Below, in pieces: positions 50,000 through 58,863 of a stretch of DNA of 64,000 bases. The notes beneath the pieces were generated by a model. That model ran no database searches. It saw nothing but the letters and a program-made list of their open reading frames with translations, and was not told where the DNA came from. Every line of letters starts with the position of its first letter. The first letter of the stretch is position 1. The position numbers were made by a program, and so were the translations under genes. The stretch comes from Pirellula sp. (GTDB taxonomy: Bacteria; Planctomycetota; Planctomycetia; Pirellulales; PNKZ01), in contig PNKZ01000001.1 in NCBI GenBank assembly GCA_013822735.1, positions 558,001-622,000 of the forward strand. The letters run 5' to 3'.

Positions 50000-51274
50000 C
50001 TATTGCGTTGCAAATCGCGAAGCGTAGAGATCGAGCCCTTCGCGATCGCCGATGATTGTGAACAGCGCCACGATCTGCTCATGGCCGTGCGACAACAGGA
50101 AGTCGCCGCGCCGGCCGTAACTTTTTGCACCGAGCACGTAAAAATCGGGCTCGGGATTGAGCAGCGCTTGGGCCAACGCACGCCGCAGGGCCGCAGAGTC
50201 GGACAAAGGTTCCAAGGCTTGGCGGCGCAGGAAATCGGCCATCGGCAACGGCGCTTCCGTCGCCGGACAAACGAGCATCTGCATTTCGCGCCATAGCAAA
50301 CCATCGGGCCGTCGGACGACGTCGGCGATGATGCGATCGAACGTCGCACGACCGGCGTGCAGGCCGCTGAATTCGACTTCGATTGGTCCGGCGTCCCCTG
50401 TTTGATCGATGGCTTCGATGTGCGTCGCCGGCCAAAAGTCGAGAATGCCGCCGGGTTGCGCGGCGAGTTCGTTGGCGCGTCGGGCTAACTCGGCACGCGC
50501 GGGAAGCGGGTCGTTCGCGAGTTCGACGATCGGCCCGCCGGCGGAGTCGTTCGGCATGCTCCGCGTGACCCAAGTGATGCGCGTTTGGGAGTTCTCGGCG
50601 GCGAGTTGTGCGAGTTGCACGACGGCCCGGGCCGCATCGAGGCCGTCGCCGAGGGCGAGCGTGTGTTTGCCGGCGAATTCGGAACGTTGCGTTCCGAGAA
50701 GATCGGGCAAGCCAAGTTCGTCGCCTCTAAGGGCACGGTTTCCCAGTGTGGCCAGCCCGCCGTTTCCCTCATTACAGTGAGCGCCCGCACTACCTGAGCA
50801 GTCGAAGACGACGTCGGCATGTTCGACGCGCTGGTTCCCCTCCGCATCGCCGATAATCAACCGAAACGGCACGTCGATCCGGCGGTCGTCCTGCAAGTAG
50901 TCGCCGCGCAGCAGGCCTTCGCGCCCCAGAGAGTGAACAAAGTTGTTTTCTTGAAGGCAATCGGCGAGCAAGTCACAGGCGGCCAAGGGGAGGAAGTAGC
51001 GCTCGGCGAGTTCGCCGTAGGTCAACAGTGCGTCATCGTCGGCGGGACGCCATTGCGGATTTTGGTTGGCTATCGAAGCTCGACCGAGCGGTGTGGTGAC
51101 GCTGCTCCAAGGTTCCAGCGAGCGTACGTGCGCGGCTTGTTGCAAACCTTCCACCGTGCGCCCGCACTCGTAGAGATCGACGTCGTAACCGAGGAAGCGC
51201 GCGTAAACGGCGGCCTCGAGCCCGACGGGCCCGGCGCCGATGATCGCGATTTTAGCGGGAGTATCTACGGCCAT
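50000..51274 (-). CDS. FAD/NAD-binding oxidoreductase
   Basis: A 424-residue flavoprotein. The N-terminal Rossmann motif is IAIIGAGPVGLEAAVYARFLGYDVDLYECG; a second dinucleotide motif appears near TLALGDGLDAARAVVQLAQLAAENSQTRITWVTRS. The VVFDCSGSAGAHCNEGNGGLA stretch and the C-terminal EPDFYVLGAKSYGRRGDFLLSHGHEQIVALFTIIGD are like the class-I pyridine-nucleotide-type monooxygenase/thioredoxin-reductase-like proteins. Substrate unknown. ATG at 51274. It is not close enough to its neighbours to form an operon with certainty. Confidence 0.75.
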   Translation of the reverse strand: MAVDTPAKIAIIGAGPVGLEAAVYARFLGYDVDLYECGRTVEGLQQAAHVRSLEPWSSVTTPLGRASIANQNPQWRPADDDALLTYGELAERYFLPLAACDLLADCLQENNFVHSLGREGLLRGDYLQDDRRIDVPFRLIIGDAEGNQRVEHADVVFDCSGSAGAHCNEGNGGLATLGNRALRGDELGLPDLLGTQRSEFAGKHTLALGDGLDAARAVVQLAQLAAENSQTRITWVTRSMPNDSAGGPIVELANDPLPARAELARRANELAAQPGGILDFWPATHIEAIDQTGDAGPIEVEFSGLHAGRATFDRIIADVVRRPDGLLWREMQMLVCPATEAPLPMADFLRRQALEPLSDSAALRRALAQALLNPEPDFYVLGAKSYGRRGDFLLSHGHEQIVALFTIIGDREGLDLYASRFATQ

Positions 51275-51329
51275 ACGAAGCTGCAGTGCAAAGAAGAAAA
51301 GTTAAGAACGTGGAAGCTCGGCCGCTTCG

Positions 51330-51587
51330 CTACGAGGAAAGCAGCGCGTCGTACTCGTAGTGATTGCCGATCCAAAACCAGACGAGCCCTTCGCTTCGAT
51401 CGCGCGCGAGAGCTCGATAACGCAGGCCGATGCGCGCCGACCAAAAACTGCCCACCTTTTTCAACCGCAACGAAGGGTGCTGGGGATTCTCGCGCAACAG
51501 CGAGAAATTCTTATCGGCCAGCTCACGCACTTCCGGAGGCAAAAGGCGGTAATGATACCAAAAGCCCGGCGTTGCAAAATGCGTCAT
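51330..51587 (-). CDS. ParE/RelE-superfamily toxin
   Basis: An 85-residue protein, THFATPGFWYHYRLLPPEVRELADKNFSLLRENPQHPSLRLKKVG, then SFWSARIGLRYRALARDRSEGLVWFWIGNHYEYDALLSS. This is the compact RelE/ParE fold with the C-terminal WxxIGxHxxYxxL signature. ATG at 51587 overlaps the antitoxin stop (ATGA); TTG at 51599 is an alternative. The paired antitoxin gene precedes it, the usual order for a coupled type II toxin-antitoxin pair. Confidence 0.8.
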   Translation of the reverse strand: MTHFATPGFWYHYRLLPPEVRELADKNFSLLRENPQHPSLRLKKVGSFWSARIGLRYRALARDRSEGLVWFWIGNHYEYDALLSS

Positions 51588-51781
51588 AGCGGCGTGCAAC
51601 GGCCCGCGTCAAAATCGTCGTCGGCGCGCTTGGCGGCGCCGTCAAGTCGTCCGGCGGCAACGTCGGATTCAATGCGTCGATCCCAGGCGTCGGCAAGAAA
51701 CTCCTCAAACCACTGCGCGAACTCGCGCAGCTGATCTTGAGGTAATCCGCTCACAGCGGTTTCGAGTTCTTGAAGACTCAT
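51584..51781 (-). CDS. Antitoxin partner of the ParE-like toxin
   Basis: A 65-residue acidic protein, SLQELETAVSGLPQDQLREFAQWFEEFLADAWDRRIESDVAAGRLDGAAKRADDDFDAGRCTPL. The helical first half (FAQWFEEFLADAWDRRI) and the Asp-rich tail match the short antitoxins that accompany WFWIGxHxxY-type toxins. ATG at 51781; its stop overlaps the toxin start. The C-terminal disordered part should wrap the toxin. Confidence 0.78.
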   Translation of the reverse strand: MSLQELETAVSGLPQDQLREFAQWFEEFLADAWDRRIESDVAAGRLDGAAKRADDDFDAGRCTPL

Positions 51782-51873
51782 TGCGTTCGTCGCCCGAAAA
51801 ATTGCAAAGGGGTTTTATGCATTATGGTCGCCGCGCGTAGTGTTCGCAATTGGATGAGCGGTGCGGCGGCTGT

Positions 51874-52986
51874 CTACCGCCCGATGCGAAACGCCGTGAG
51901 GTCCACGCTTGTCGGTTCGCCAAGCAGGAGTTGGGTCATCACGACGGCGGTGCCCGGCGAGAGGGCCAAGCCCCAACGGTAGTGCCCCGCTGCGACGCAA
52001 ACGTTGGACAGGTTCGGGGCGCGGCCGAGGTAGGGAACGCCGTCGGCCGAATGGGGTCGTAAGCCGGCCCAGGTGCGCTCGACGCGGGCGTCTTGCAACG
52101 CCGGCGCAAGTTGCACGGCGAAATCGAGCAGGTCGCGGATCGTGCCGGCGGTCGTCGACTTATCGAAGCCGACGTCTTCTTCCGTCGAGCCGACGAGAAT
52201 CCGGCCGTCGTCGCGGGCGACAAAGTATTTCCGTCCGACATAGACGATGCCGCGAATTACCGTTGCCCCGGGATTGATCAAGGCGATCTGACCTCGGATA
52301 GGTTTCACCGCGAGCTGCAGGCCGAGCTCGGCGCCGACGCGACCGCTCCAGGCGCCGGTAGTGAGGCAATATTGTTCGGCGGCAAACGCGCCCAGCGGCG
52401 TGCGCACTTCTACGAGCTTTCCGCCGCGTACGACGAACTCTTCCACGGGGGCGCCGGTCGTCAGGGTCACGCCCCGTTTCACGCAAGCTTCAGCAAGAGC
52501 GCGCACGTGGCGCGGGTTGCGCAGTTGCGCTTCGCCGGGAACGTGAAAGCCGGAGACGAGTCGACCGTCGTCGAGCGCGCCGACTAGGGCCGGTTCGATG
52601 GTCGCCAACCGTTGCGAGTCGATCGGTTCGCAAGATATCTGCTGCGCGCGAAACGGTGCGAGCTCTCCTTCGGCCTTGGCCAGCGTCTCCGGTCCGTCGG
52701 CCAGGTAGAGCGCACCGGTGACGTGGTAGCCGTTGTCGATGCCGGTCTCACTCCGCAGTCGCTCCGCCCATTCGACATGCAACCGCGCCGAGAGCCCGGC
52801 CAGTTGCACAAGCGGCGCATCGGCGCGATTCTCCCTGGCCGGCGGCACGATGCCGGCGCCGGCCCAAGAGGATTCGCCGCCGAGTTCGCCGCGCTCGACC
52901 ACGTGCACGCGTCGCCCCCGGCCGGCAAGTTCGTAAGCGATGGAGAGGCCGACGGCGCCGCCGCCGATCATGAGAACGTCGTGCAT
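51874..52986 (-). CDS. thiO: Glycine oxidase ThiO
   Basis: ThiO oxidises glycine to dehydroglycine for thiazole synthesis in thiamine biosynthesis. The 370-residue protein begins DVLMIGGGAVGLSIAYELAGRGRRVHVVERGELGGESSWAGAGIVPPARE, with the DAO-type FAD motif; later parts PIRGQIALIN, RGIVYVGRKYFVARDDGRILVGSTEEDVGFDK and TWAGLRPHSADGVPYLGRAP are diagnostic. ATG at 52986. It is preceded 12 bases upstream by a thioredoxin-fold gene. ThiC is also in the window, 16 kb away. Confidence 0.9.
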   Translation of the reverse strand: MHDVLMIGGGAVGLSIAYELAGRGRRVHVVERGELGGESSWAGAGIVPPARENRADAPLVQLAGLSARLHVEWAERLRSETGIDNGYHVTGALYLADGPETLAKAEGELAPFRAQQISCEPIDSQRLATIEPALVGALDDGRLVSGFHVPGEAQLRNPRHVRALAEACVKRGVTLTTGAPVEEFVVRGGKLVEVRTPLGAFAAEQYCLTTGAWSGRVGAELGLQLAVKPIRGQIALINPGATVIRGIVYVGRKYFVARDDGRILVGSTEEDVGFDKSTTAGTIRDLLDFAVQLAPALQDARVERTWAGLRPHSADGVPYLGRAPNLSNVCVAAGHYRWGLALSPGTAVVMTQLLLGEPTSVDLTAFRIGR

Positions 52987-52998
52987 CGGATTCGGTCC

Positions 52999-53244
52999 TT
53001 AGTTCACATCGGCGAGCAATCGCCGCAAGAGTATCGGTTCGATACGGCCTCGAAAGCGGACGACGCCGTCGATCTCAATGACCGGCACCCATTCGTGGTG
53101 CGCGTCACGCAACGCCGGGTCGGCGTCGATATCTACGAGCTGCGGCGTGAGCCCATGTGCATGGAGCACCTGAGCCGCATCGTCGCACAAATGGCAACCG
53201 TTTCGGGTATACAGCACGACGTTTTTCAGAGGGCTTCGGCTCAT
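52999..53244 (-). CDS. Glutaredoxin-family small thiol protein
   Basis: An 81-residue thioredoxin-fold protein: NVVLYTRNGCHLCDDAAQVLHAHGLTPQLVDIDADPALRDAHHEWVPVIEIDGVVRFRGRIEPILLRRLL. The redox motif is CHLC near residue 17 and the cis-Pro is in VPVIEIDG. This is the DUF836/glutaredoxin-like family. ATG at 53244 (SRSPLKNVVLYT) is more probable than 53253. It lies 12 bases from thiO and is probably co-transcribed; a redox role for ThiO or thiazole sulfur chemistry is only a suggestion. Confidence 0.82.
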   Translation of the reverse strand: MSRSPLKNVVLYTRNGCHLCDDAAQVLHAHGLTPQLVDIDADPALRDAHHEWVPVIEIDGVVRFRGRIEPILLRRLLADVN

Positions 53245-53524
53245 GGCCCGCATAACCCGATAGTTTGTGAGGAAATGGTTTGTTTCATGTAAGAATGCTC
53301 CCCGGTGTCGAAGAGATTCTTATGATTCGAGCTGTTACGCCTAGGGAAACGACGCCCGGCCGGCTAGGCTCGACGATTGAAGTTCGTAGGCGAATCGTTC
53401 GCCGAGTGACGCACGGGCTGCGCAGTCGCGTGGTACGCGTCTCGATGACTACTGACCAGTGTAGCTTCCGCCCGCAGGGGAGGGGAGCGGGTCGACGATG
53501 TGAGGGAACCTCGGAGATTCGCGG

Positions 53525-55324
53525 GTGAACAAGACGGTCGTCCCGACGAATGCCAACATGACGAACGCTGCCGGCGTGAAAATACTGGAAACCATTGAGA
53601 AGAGCGCGCTGCTCTCGGCCGAGGTCTTGCAGAAGACCGTCGTCGAGTGGGAGGAGCGTTGCGCGCAGGCTGGGACCAACATCTTTGAGGACGACGGCTC
53701 GCGCTCGTTGTTGGAATTCTTCGTCGCCAGCGGCCGGTTAACAAATTGGCAAGCCGCCAAATTGCAAGACGGCCGGCACAAGGGTTTTTTCCTCGGCAGC
53801 TACCGACTGCTGAACCGGCTGGGCGCGGGGGGCATGAGCACCGTGTATCTCGCCGAGCACGTGCACATGCGACAGCTGCGCGCTTTGAAGGTCTTGCCCC
53901 GCCATCGCGTGGGCGACTCGTCGTACCTCGAGCGCTTTTATCGCGAAGCGCGCGCCGCCGCGGCCCTCGATCATCCCAACGTCGTTCACGCCTACGACGT
54001 CGGCTGCGACGACGGTACGCATTACCTTGTCATGGAATATGTCGAGGGGAGCGATTTGCAAAAGGTGGTCGCGCGGCGCGGCGTGTTGAGCTATGACTCG
54101 ACGGCCGACGTCGTCCGCCAAACCGCCGAAGGGCTGGCACACGCACACAAGGCCGGCGTTATTCATCGCGACATCAAGCCTGCCAACTTGCTGCTCGATC
54201 CGTCAGGTCTCGTCAAGATTCTCGACATGGGACTCGCGCGCCACACCGCGGAAGAGTCGGAGAAGCAAGCGTCGCTGACGCAGTTGCACGATGAGAACGT
54301 CATCGGCACGACCAACTACCTCGCGCCGGAGCAAGCGCTCCACAGCCATTCGGCGGACGCCCGGAGCGATTTGTATAGCCTCGGCTGCACGATGTACTAC
54401 TTGCTCACGGGCCTGCCGCCGTTTTCGACCGGCACGGTCGCCGAGCGTTTGATGGCGCACATTCATCAAAAGCCCGAACCCGTCACGAAGCATCGGCCGA
54501 ACGTGCCGGAGTCGTTGGCGAAGATCTGCGCGAAGTTGTTGGAGAAGAAGCCCGACGATCGCTACCAGTCGTCCGAAGAACTCGCCTCGGCCTTGAAGGC
54601 CTGGCGCAAAGAGTGGCTTACGCAAGGGGGCGCGGAATCGTCGTCAGGCGTACAGGTAGGCGTTCCCTTCTCGGGCACGGAACAAGCGGACGAAGTGGAA
54701 GTTGCCGGAAGCGGCAGCATGCGGGATACCGACGCCGTGCGTGCTCAAGCGACCTCGATCGGACGGCGTTCGACGCAAGATGACGACGAACTTCAACTTG
54801 CCGATGTCGACGATATCCCTAAGTCGAAGGGTGCTGCGACGCGCCGGCCGACCGCGCCGAGCAAGCCCGCTTCCGGATCGTCGGCACGTAAAACTTCGTC
54901 GCCGCGGCAGGCCGATTCGTCGCGGTCGAACCTCAAAGCTCCGAAGAAAGTGTCGGATACGGTCAACTCCGCGGCGATTGCGGCGCCCGCGAATAGCGAC
55001 TTCCTCGATGAAATCATGTCGGCGGCATCCGCTCCCGCGCCGGCCACGTATTACGTTCCGCCGACCCAGCGCTCCGGGGGGCTTCCCGCGGCGCGTCCGG
55101 GACGTCCGATGCCCGGCGCCCCCTCGCGCAGCCCGTCATCACGGCGCGACGTCGACGATGGGGATGTGAAGTCCGATGTGGAGAATCTATTCCGGAAGCA
55201 CCCGGGGTTTGCAGCTTTGGTGTTCTTATTCTTTAGCTTGGTGCTTGTATTCGGTTTATATTATATGATAAGAACTTCGGCTGAATCTGCCGTTCCAGAT
55301 TTCTCGGGAACCGCTCGCGACTAA
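53525..55324 (+). CDS. Ser/Thr protein kinase, membrane anchored (1)
   Basis: A 599-residue PknB-type kinase. Residues 20-95 form the N-terminal planctomycete extension (GVKILETIEKSALLSAEVLQKTVVEWEERC and later FFVASGRLTNWQAAKLQDGRHKGFFLGSYRLL). The kinase domain follows: GAGGMSTVYLAEH, LRALKVLP (Lys), HRDIKPANLLLDPSG (catalytic loop), DMGLA and the APEQALHSHS activation segment. A Ser/Thr/Pro-rich region of about 180 residues leads to a C-terminal TM helix (GFAALVFLFFSLVLVFGLYYMI), placing the kinase in the cytoplasm. GTG at 53525 follows CGGAG. Targets unknown; the FHA protein at 19246 is one candidate reader. Confidence 0.9.
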   Translation: MNKTVVPTNANMTNAAGVKILETIEKSALLSAEVLQKTVVEWEERCAQAGTNIFEDDGSRSLLEFFVASGRLTNWQAAKLQDGRHKGFFLGSYRLLNRLGAGGMSTVYLAEHVHMRQLRALKVLPRHRVGDSSYLERFYREARAAAALDHPNVVHAYDVGCDDGTHYLVMEYVEGSDLQKVVARRGVLSYDSTADVVRQTAEGLAHAHKAGVIHRDIKPANLLLDPSGLVKILDMGLARHTAEESEKQASLTQLHDENVIGTTNYLAPEQALHSHSADARSDLYSLGCTMYYLLTGLPPFSTGTVAERLMAHIHQKPEPVTKHRPNVPESLAKICAKLLEKKPDDRYQSSEELASALKAWRKEWLTQGGAESSSGVQVGVPFSGTEQADEVEVAGSGSMRDTDAVRAQATSIGRRSTQDDDELQLADVDDIPKSKGAATRRPTAPSKPASGSSARKTSSPRQADSSRSNLKAPKKVSDTVNSAAIAAPANSDFLDEIMSAASAPAPATYYVPPTQRSGGLPAARPGRPMPGAPSRSPSSRRDVDDGDVKSDVENLFRKHPGFAALVFLFFSLVLVFGLYYMIRTSAESAVPDFSGTARD

Positions 55325-55448
55325 GTTCGCGCCAACGTCCTTGAGGGGTTGGTGAACGGCAATAAGACGCCCGCACGTCCCGTATTGTCCGTTCTCCATC
55401 GCACGATCCCCTCTGAGCGACGCGCTCACGCGCGCCGTGGTCGGCATT

Positions 55449-57449
55449 ATGTCGAACCTTACCGGCGACAAATATCTGGAGCTTGTGGAGAAGAGCGGCC
55501 TGCTCGAGGCCGCCGTCATCACGAAAGCGCTCGCAGATTTTGAATCGGAGCTTTCCGCGACAAGCAAGAGCGGTTCGCCGGCGCCCGCCGATCCCGCCAA
55601 AACCGACGGCCAACGATTCATTGAGTATCTGCTGCGCGTCGGCTTGGTCACCGAATGGCAAGCCGACAAATTGCTGCAAGGGCGCCACAAAGGATTCTTC
55701 CTCGGCAACTACAAGTTGCTGCGGCATCTCGGCTCCGGCGGCATGAGCGCCGTGTTTCTCGCCGAGCACAAACACATGCGGCAGCGCCGCGCGGTCAAGG
55801 TGTTGCCGCAAGCGCGCGTCAACGATTCGTCTTACCTCGGCCGCTTCTATCGCGAAGCGCGGGCTGCGGCGGCAGTCGAGCATCCGAACATCGTGCGCGC
55901 CTACGACGTCGATAACGACGGCGACAATCACTTCTTGGTGATGGAATTCGTCGAAGGACAGGACCTGCAGAAAATCGTCGATACCGGCGGCCCGCTCCCG
56001 TACGAAACCGCGGCGGAGTACATCCGCCAGTCGGCCGCAGGGCTGTCGCACGCACACGGCGTCGGCCTCGTACATCGCGATATCAAGCCGGCGAATTTGC
56101 TTGTCGATCCCAAGGGGACCGTCAAGGTGCTCGACATGGGTTTGGCGCGCTTCAACGACGACGAGAAGCAAGCGTCGCTCACGCAGATGCACGAAGAGAA
56201 CGTGCTCGGCACGGCCGACTATCTTGCCCCCGAACAAGCTCGCGATAGTCACACCGTCGACGCCCGCGCCGACATCTACAGCCTCGGCTGCACGCTTTAT
56301 TTTTCCCTTACCGGGCACCCGCCGTTTAACGAGGGGACGCTCACGCAGCGACTGCTGGCCCATCAGAATCGCGAACCGCCGGCAATTACCGTCGATCGGC
56401 CCGACGCGCCGAAGGATTTGCTGGCGATTTGTCGCAAAATGATGTCGAAGGATCTCGCTCAGCGTTATGCCACGGCCTTGGATGTCGAGCAGGCTCTAAC
56501 GCAGTGGCTCGTCGATCGCGGAGCGATGCGTCCGTCCGGCGGGGCATTTCAGCAGAATTCGAATCGCCCCACGCCGCCGCGGGCGGCTTCCTTGTCGCCC
56601 GGCGCCAATCGCCCGGGTGGAAGTCCGCCGCAGGCTCAACGGATCGCGCCGAAGGCGAAGTCGCCTGATAGCTCCGGCGCAATGCCGGCCGTGCACGATA
56701 CGCTCTCCGGGCAGGGCCAACCGACGACCAAGGGGCCGGCAGGCCGTTCGCCCGACGCCGCTCCGGGCGATAGCTCGTCGAAGCTCGGCAAGAAGCCGCC
56801 GGTGGCGAAGTCGATCGAACCGCCCGGTTCCGGAATCGGCAAAGGGGGCAAGCCGGCCGATGCATCCGGCGGCTTCAACTTCCAGATCAAGACTGATGGT
56901 AGCGACGTCCATTCGACGAAATACGGCAAGAAGCCGACCAAGCCGGGGGAGAGCGGGAAGCAGTTGCCGGTCGGCGGGACCGGTTCCAGTAAGTCGAACG
57001 TGCCGAACAAAGCCATTTCGGATACTTCCGTCCCCAAGTCATCCAAGCCGGGCTCGGGAAAAGGGTTGGGAAGCGATTCTTCCGGAAGTGCGAAAGCACC
57101 TGCACTCGGCGCCGCCAAGGAATCTGACGGCAAGCCGGTCCCCCCGAAGAAGCTTCGGAAGCAGGGAATGTCGGTGAAGTCGCTGATTGTTATCGGCGTC
57201 GGCGTGATCCTGCTGGCGATCGGGCTTGTCGCCGGGCTGATCGTCGTCTTGCAAAAAGACGCCGAGCGTAAAAAAGAGAATATGGAGAAGCTGAAGTCGA
57301 AGGCGGCCGCCGGCGTCGCTCCGGATGCCGCAGCACCCGCAGGCGCACTTCCATCCCCCGTTGCCCCGCCGACCGCCGGTCCTCCGGCACCCGTTCCGCC
57401 GACTTCGGCGAACGATATTCCGATCGTGAAGCCGCTCTCGCCGAAGTAG
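55449..57449 (+). CDS. Ser/Thr protein kinase, membrane anchored (2)
   Basis: A 666-residue paralogue of the upstream kinase, 124 bases after it. The extension SNLTGDKYLELVEKSGLLEAAVITKALADFESEL and VTEWQADKLLQGRHKGFFLGNYKLL precedes the kinase core: GSGGMSAVFLAEH, RRAVKVLP, HRDIKPANLLVDPKG, DMGLA, and APEQARDSHTVDARADIYSLGCTLY. A long Lys/Gly/Ser/Pro-rich linker runs to a C-terminal TM helix (SLIVIGVGVILLAIGLVAGLIVVLQ) and a Pro-rich tail outside. ATG at 55449 is chosen; GTG at 55437 is an alternative. The pair is clearly a tandem duplication. Confidence 0.9.
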   Translation: MSNLTGDKYLELVEKSGLLEAAVITKALADFESELSATSKSGSPAPADPAKTDGQRFIEYLLRVGLVTEWQADKLLQGRHKGFFLGNYKLLRHLGSGGMSAVFLAEHKHMRQRRAVKVLPQARVNDSSYLGRFYREARAAAAVEHPNIVRAYDVDNDGDNHFLVMEFVEGQDLQKIVDTGGPLPYETAAEYIRQSAAGLSHAHGVGLVHRDIKPANLLVDPKGTVKVLDMGLARFNDDEKQASLTQMHEENVLGTADYLAPEQARDSHTVDARADIYSLGCTLYFSLTGHPPFNEGTLTQRLLAHQNREPPAITVDRPDAPKDLLAICRKMMSKDLAQRYATALDVEQALTQWLVDRGAMRPSGGAFQQNSNRPTPPRAASLSPGANRPGGSPPQAQRIAPKAKSPDSSGAMPAVHDTLSGQGQPTTKGPAGRSPDAAPGDSSSKLGKKPPVAKSIEPPGSGIGKGGKPADASGGFNFQIKTDGSDVHSTKYGKKPTKPGESGKQLPVGGTGSSKSNVPNKAISDTSVPKSSKPGSGKGLGSDSSGSAKAPALGAAKESDGKPVPPKKLRKQGMSVKSLIVIGVGVILLAIGLVAGLIVVLQKDAERKKENMEKLKSKAAAGVAPDAAAPAGALPSPVAPPTAGPPAPVPPTSANDIPIVKPLSPK

Positions 57450-57893
57450 TCGACGGCGCTTCCGTCGCGTCGATGCACCTCGTGCGCGCTTCATTCTGTT
57501 GCGCAATTGGCAGCGCGCTGCGCCTCAAAATGCGACAAGCATTCCCTCTTCACCGTCATCGCAACGTCGATTGCGCTCGATTCCCCTGCGAGGCGAAAAG
57601 GGTCCCAAAACCCTCTGAACGGCCGTTTTGGACCTGTCAAATGGAATTGCAAGCCCTTGCTGCTTAGAGACTTGCGTCTTCGCTTGTCTCCCGCCCCCGG
57701 TGGCTTAGCATTGATAGGAGGGCGGTACGGGCGGTTTTGCCGATCGTACCGCCTTTTGTCTCGGCTTCGAACTCGATGTTTGCCGCCGCGACGTCTCTCT
57801 GAATCTGTTTCACCGCACGCTGCGGACCAGGCCGAAGACGGCCGACCTTCTCGAACGGACTCGATCGCACGTGCCTCGTAAGGGCCGCTTTCC
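57450..57893. other. Intergenic region after the kinases
   Basis: About 440 bases. It contains an intrinsic terminator at 57721-57757 and no supportable gene. The open frame at 57507-57881 has no ribosome site and lies across the terminator. Confidence 0.5.
57721..57757 (+). terminator. Hairpin terminator between kinase and zincin genes
   Basis: GGCGGTACG, 15-base loop, CGTACCGCC, then TTTT. A good intrinsic terminator shape; it lies about 270 bases after the kinase stop, so it may belong to a short untranslated transcript. Confidence 0.75.
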
Positions 57894-58580
57894 ATGTCGA
57901 GCTTCCACGGTCGCAATAGCAATCGTCCGCAAGGTGCCGCAGGTCGGGTCAGCCATTCACGGCCGGCCCGGGTGCGCTCCAATCGCCGTGTCGCGCCGCG
58001 CACCCGTAGCCGTGGCGAATCGAACGCTCCTAGAGTCTTCATGCCGCCCGAAACGTGGTATGAACCGCGGGAAAACGCCCAAGGGTACCGCGTCGTGGTC
58101 CAGGATGCCGGGGCCGGTTATCGGCACGTTGTCACCCCGGGAGAGGTTCGCGACCGTCTAGCGATGCTTCCGGCCGAGTTCACGGCCGACCTGCAGATCG
58201 TGCAGCTTAGCCGGATGACTCGGAAGAAACGGTCGATGCCGCTCTACGGCATGCAATGGGGGCCGTCGATCTACCTTTACCCAATCGAGGAGAGCCTCGT
58301 CGAGAGCTATAGCCACCCGCCGACCCCGGCTCAGTTGACCGAAGCGCGGATGTACGGCGGTCACTGGGAGCCGGCGGGCAGCGGCGGTTGGCGGCTCGTT
58401 TGGACCATGGAGGCCGTTAAGGACTTCTACCTGAACAACATCCTGCTCCACGAGTTGGGGCACCTGCTGGACAATCGGAATACCCGGACCGTCGATCGCG
58501 AACGGTACGCGGAGTGGTTTGCCGTGCACTACGGCTACCTGCCGACGCAACCGGCCCGGCGGGGTAAGGCGACCGGCTAA
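57894..58580 (+). CDS. Zincin-like protein with HELGH motif
   Basis: A 228-residue protein. The first 45 residues are basic and disordered (SSFHGRNSNRPQGAAGRVSH). The C-terminal half carries the zinc site: NNILLHELGHLLDNRN (HExxH) and, 20 residues later, ERYAEWFAVHYGYLP, where the Glu could be the third ligand as in gluzincins. The rest resembles no domain I know; there is no signal peptide. It may be a small intracellular metallopeptidase or a non-catalytic relative. The ATG at 57894 is the first in the frame. Confidence 0.65.
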   Translation: MSSFHGRNSNRPQGAAGRVSHSRPARVRSNRRVAPRTRSRGESNAPRVFMPPETWYEPRENAQGYRVVVQDAGAGYRHVVTPGEVRDRLAMLPAEFTADLQIVQLSRMTRKKRSMPLYGMQWGPSIYLYPIEESLVESYSHPPTPAQLTEARMYGGHWEPAGSGGWRLVWTMEAVKDFYLNNILLHELGHLLDNRNTRTVDRERYAEWFAVHYGYLPTQPARRGKATG

Positions 58581-58600
58581 CCGAAGTCGCTCCTATGGAT

Positions 58601-58672
58601 GCTTAGCCCGGCCGGCGACGGCCGGGTTTGTCTTACGCCGCGGGACCGTAGTACCGGTCCCGCGGCCCCTCT
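58601..58672 (+). terminator. Double hairpin terminator after the zincin gene
   Basis: CCCGGCC / GGCCGGG at 58607-58627 followed by TTTGTCTT, then CCGCGGGACC / GGTCCCGCGG at 58639-58666. The first hairpin with its T run is a plausible terminator; the second may be a bidirectional element. Confidence 0.7.
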
Positions 58673-58863
58673 TCTTAGCTGGACGCACGCTTTGCGGCGT
58701 CGCTATACTGGCCTGTTAGTTTGAATGCATGCATTCTCCTGCCGCGTCTCCGATGCACCGCATGCGCATCGACGGAACAGAGACAAGGGCGTTAGAGACA
58801 TCGGTGCGGAGCCGTCGCCTCAGAGACTTCGGCCTCGCGCATTTCGGAGAGAGGTAACAGAGT

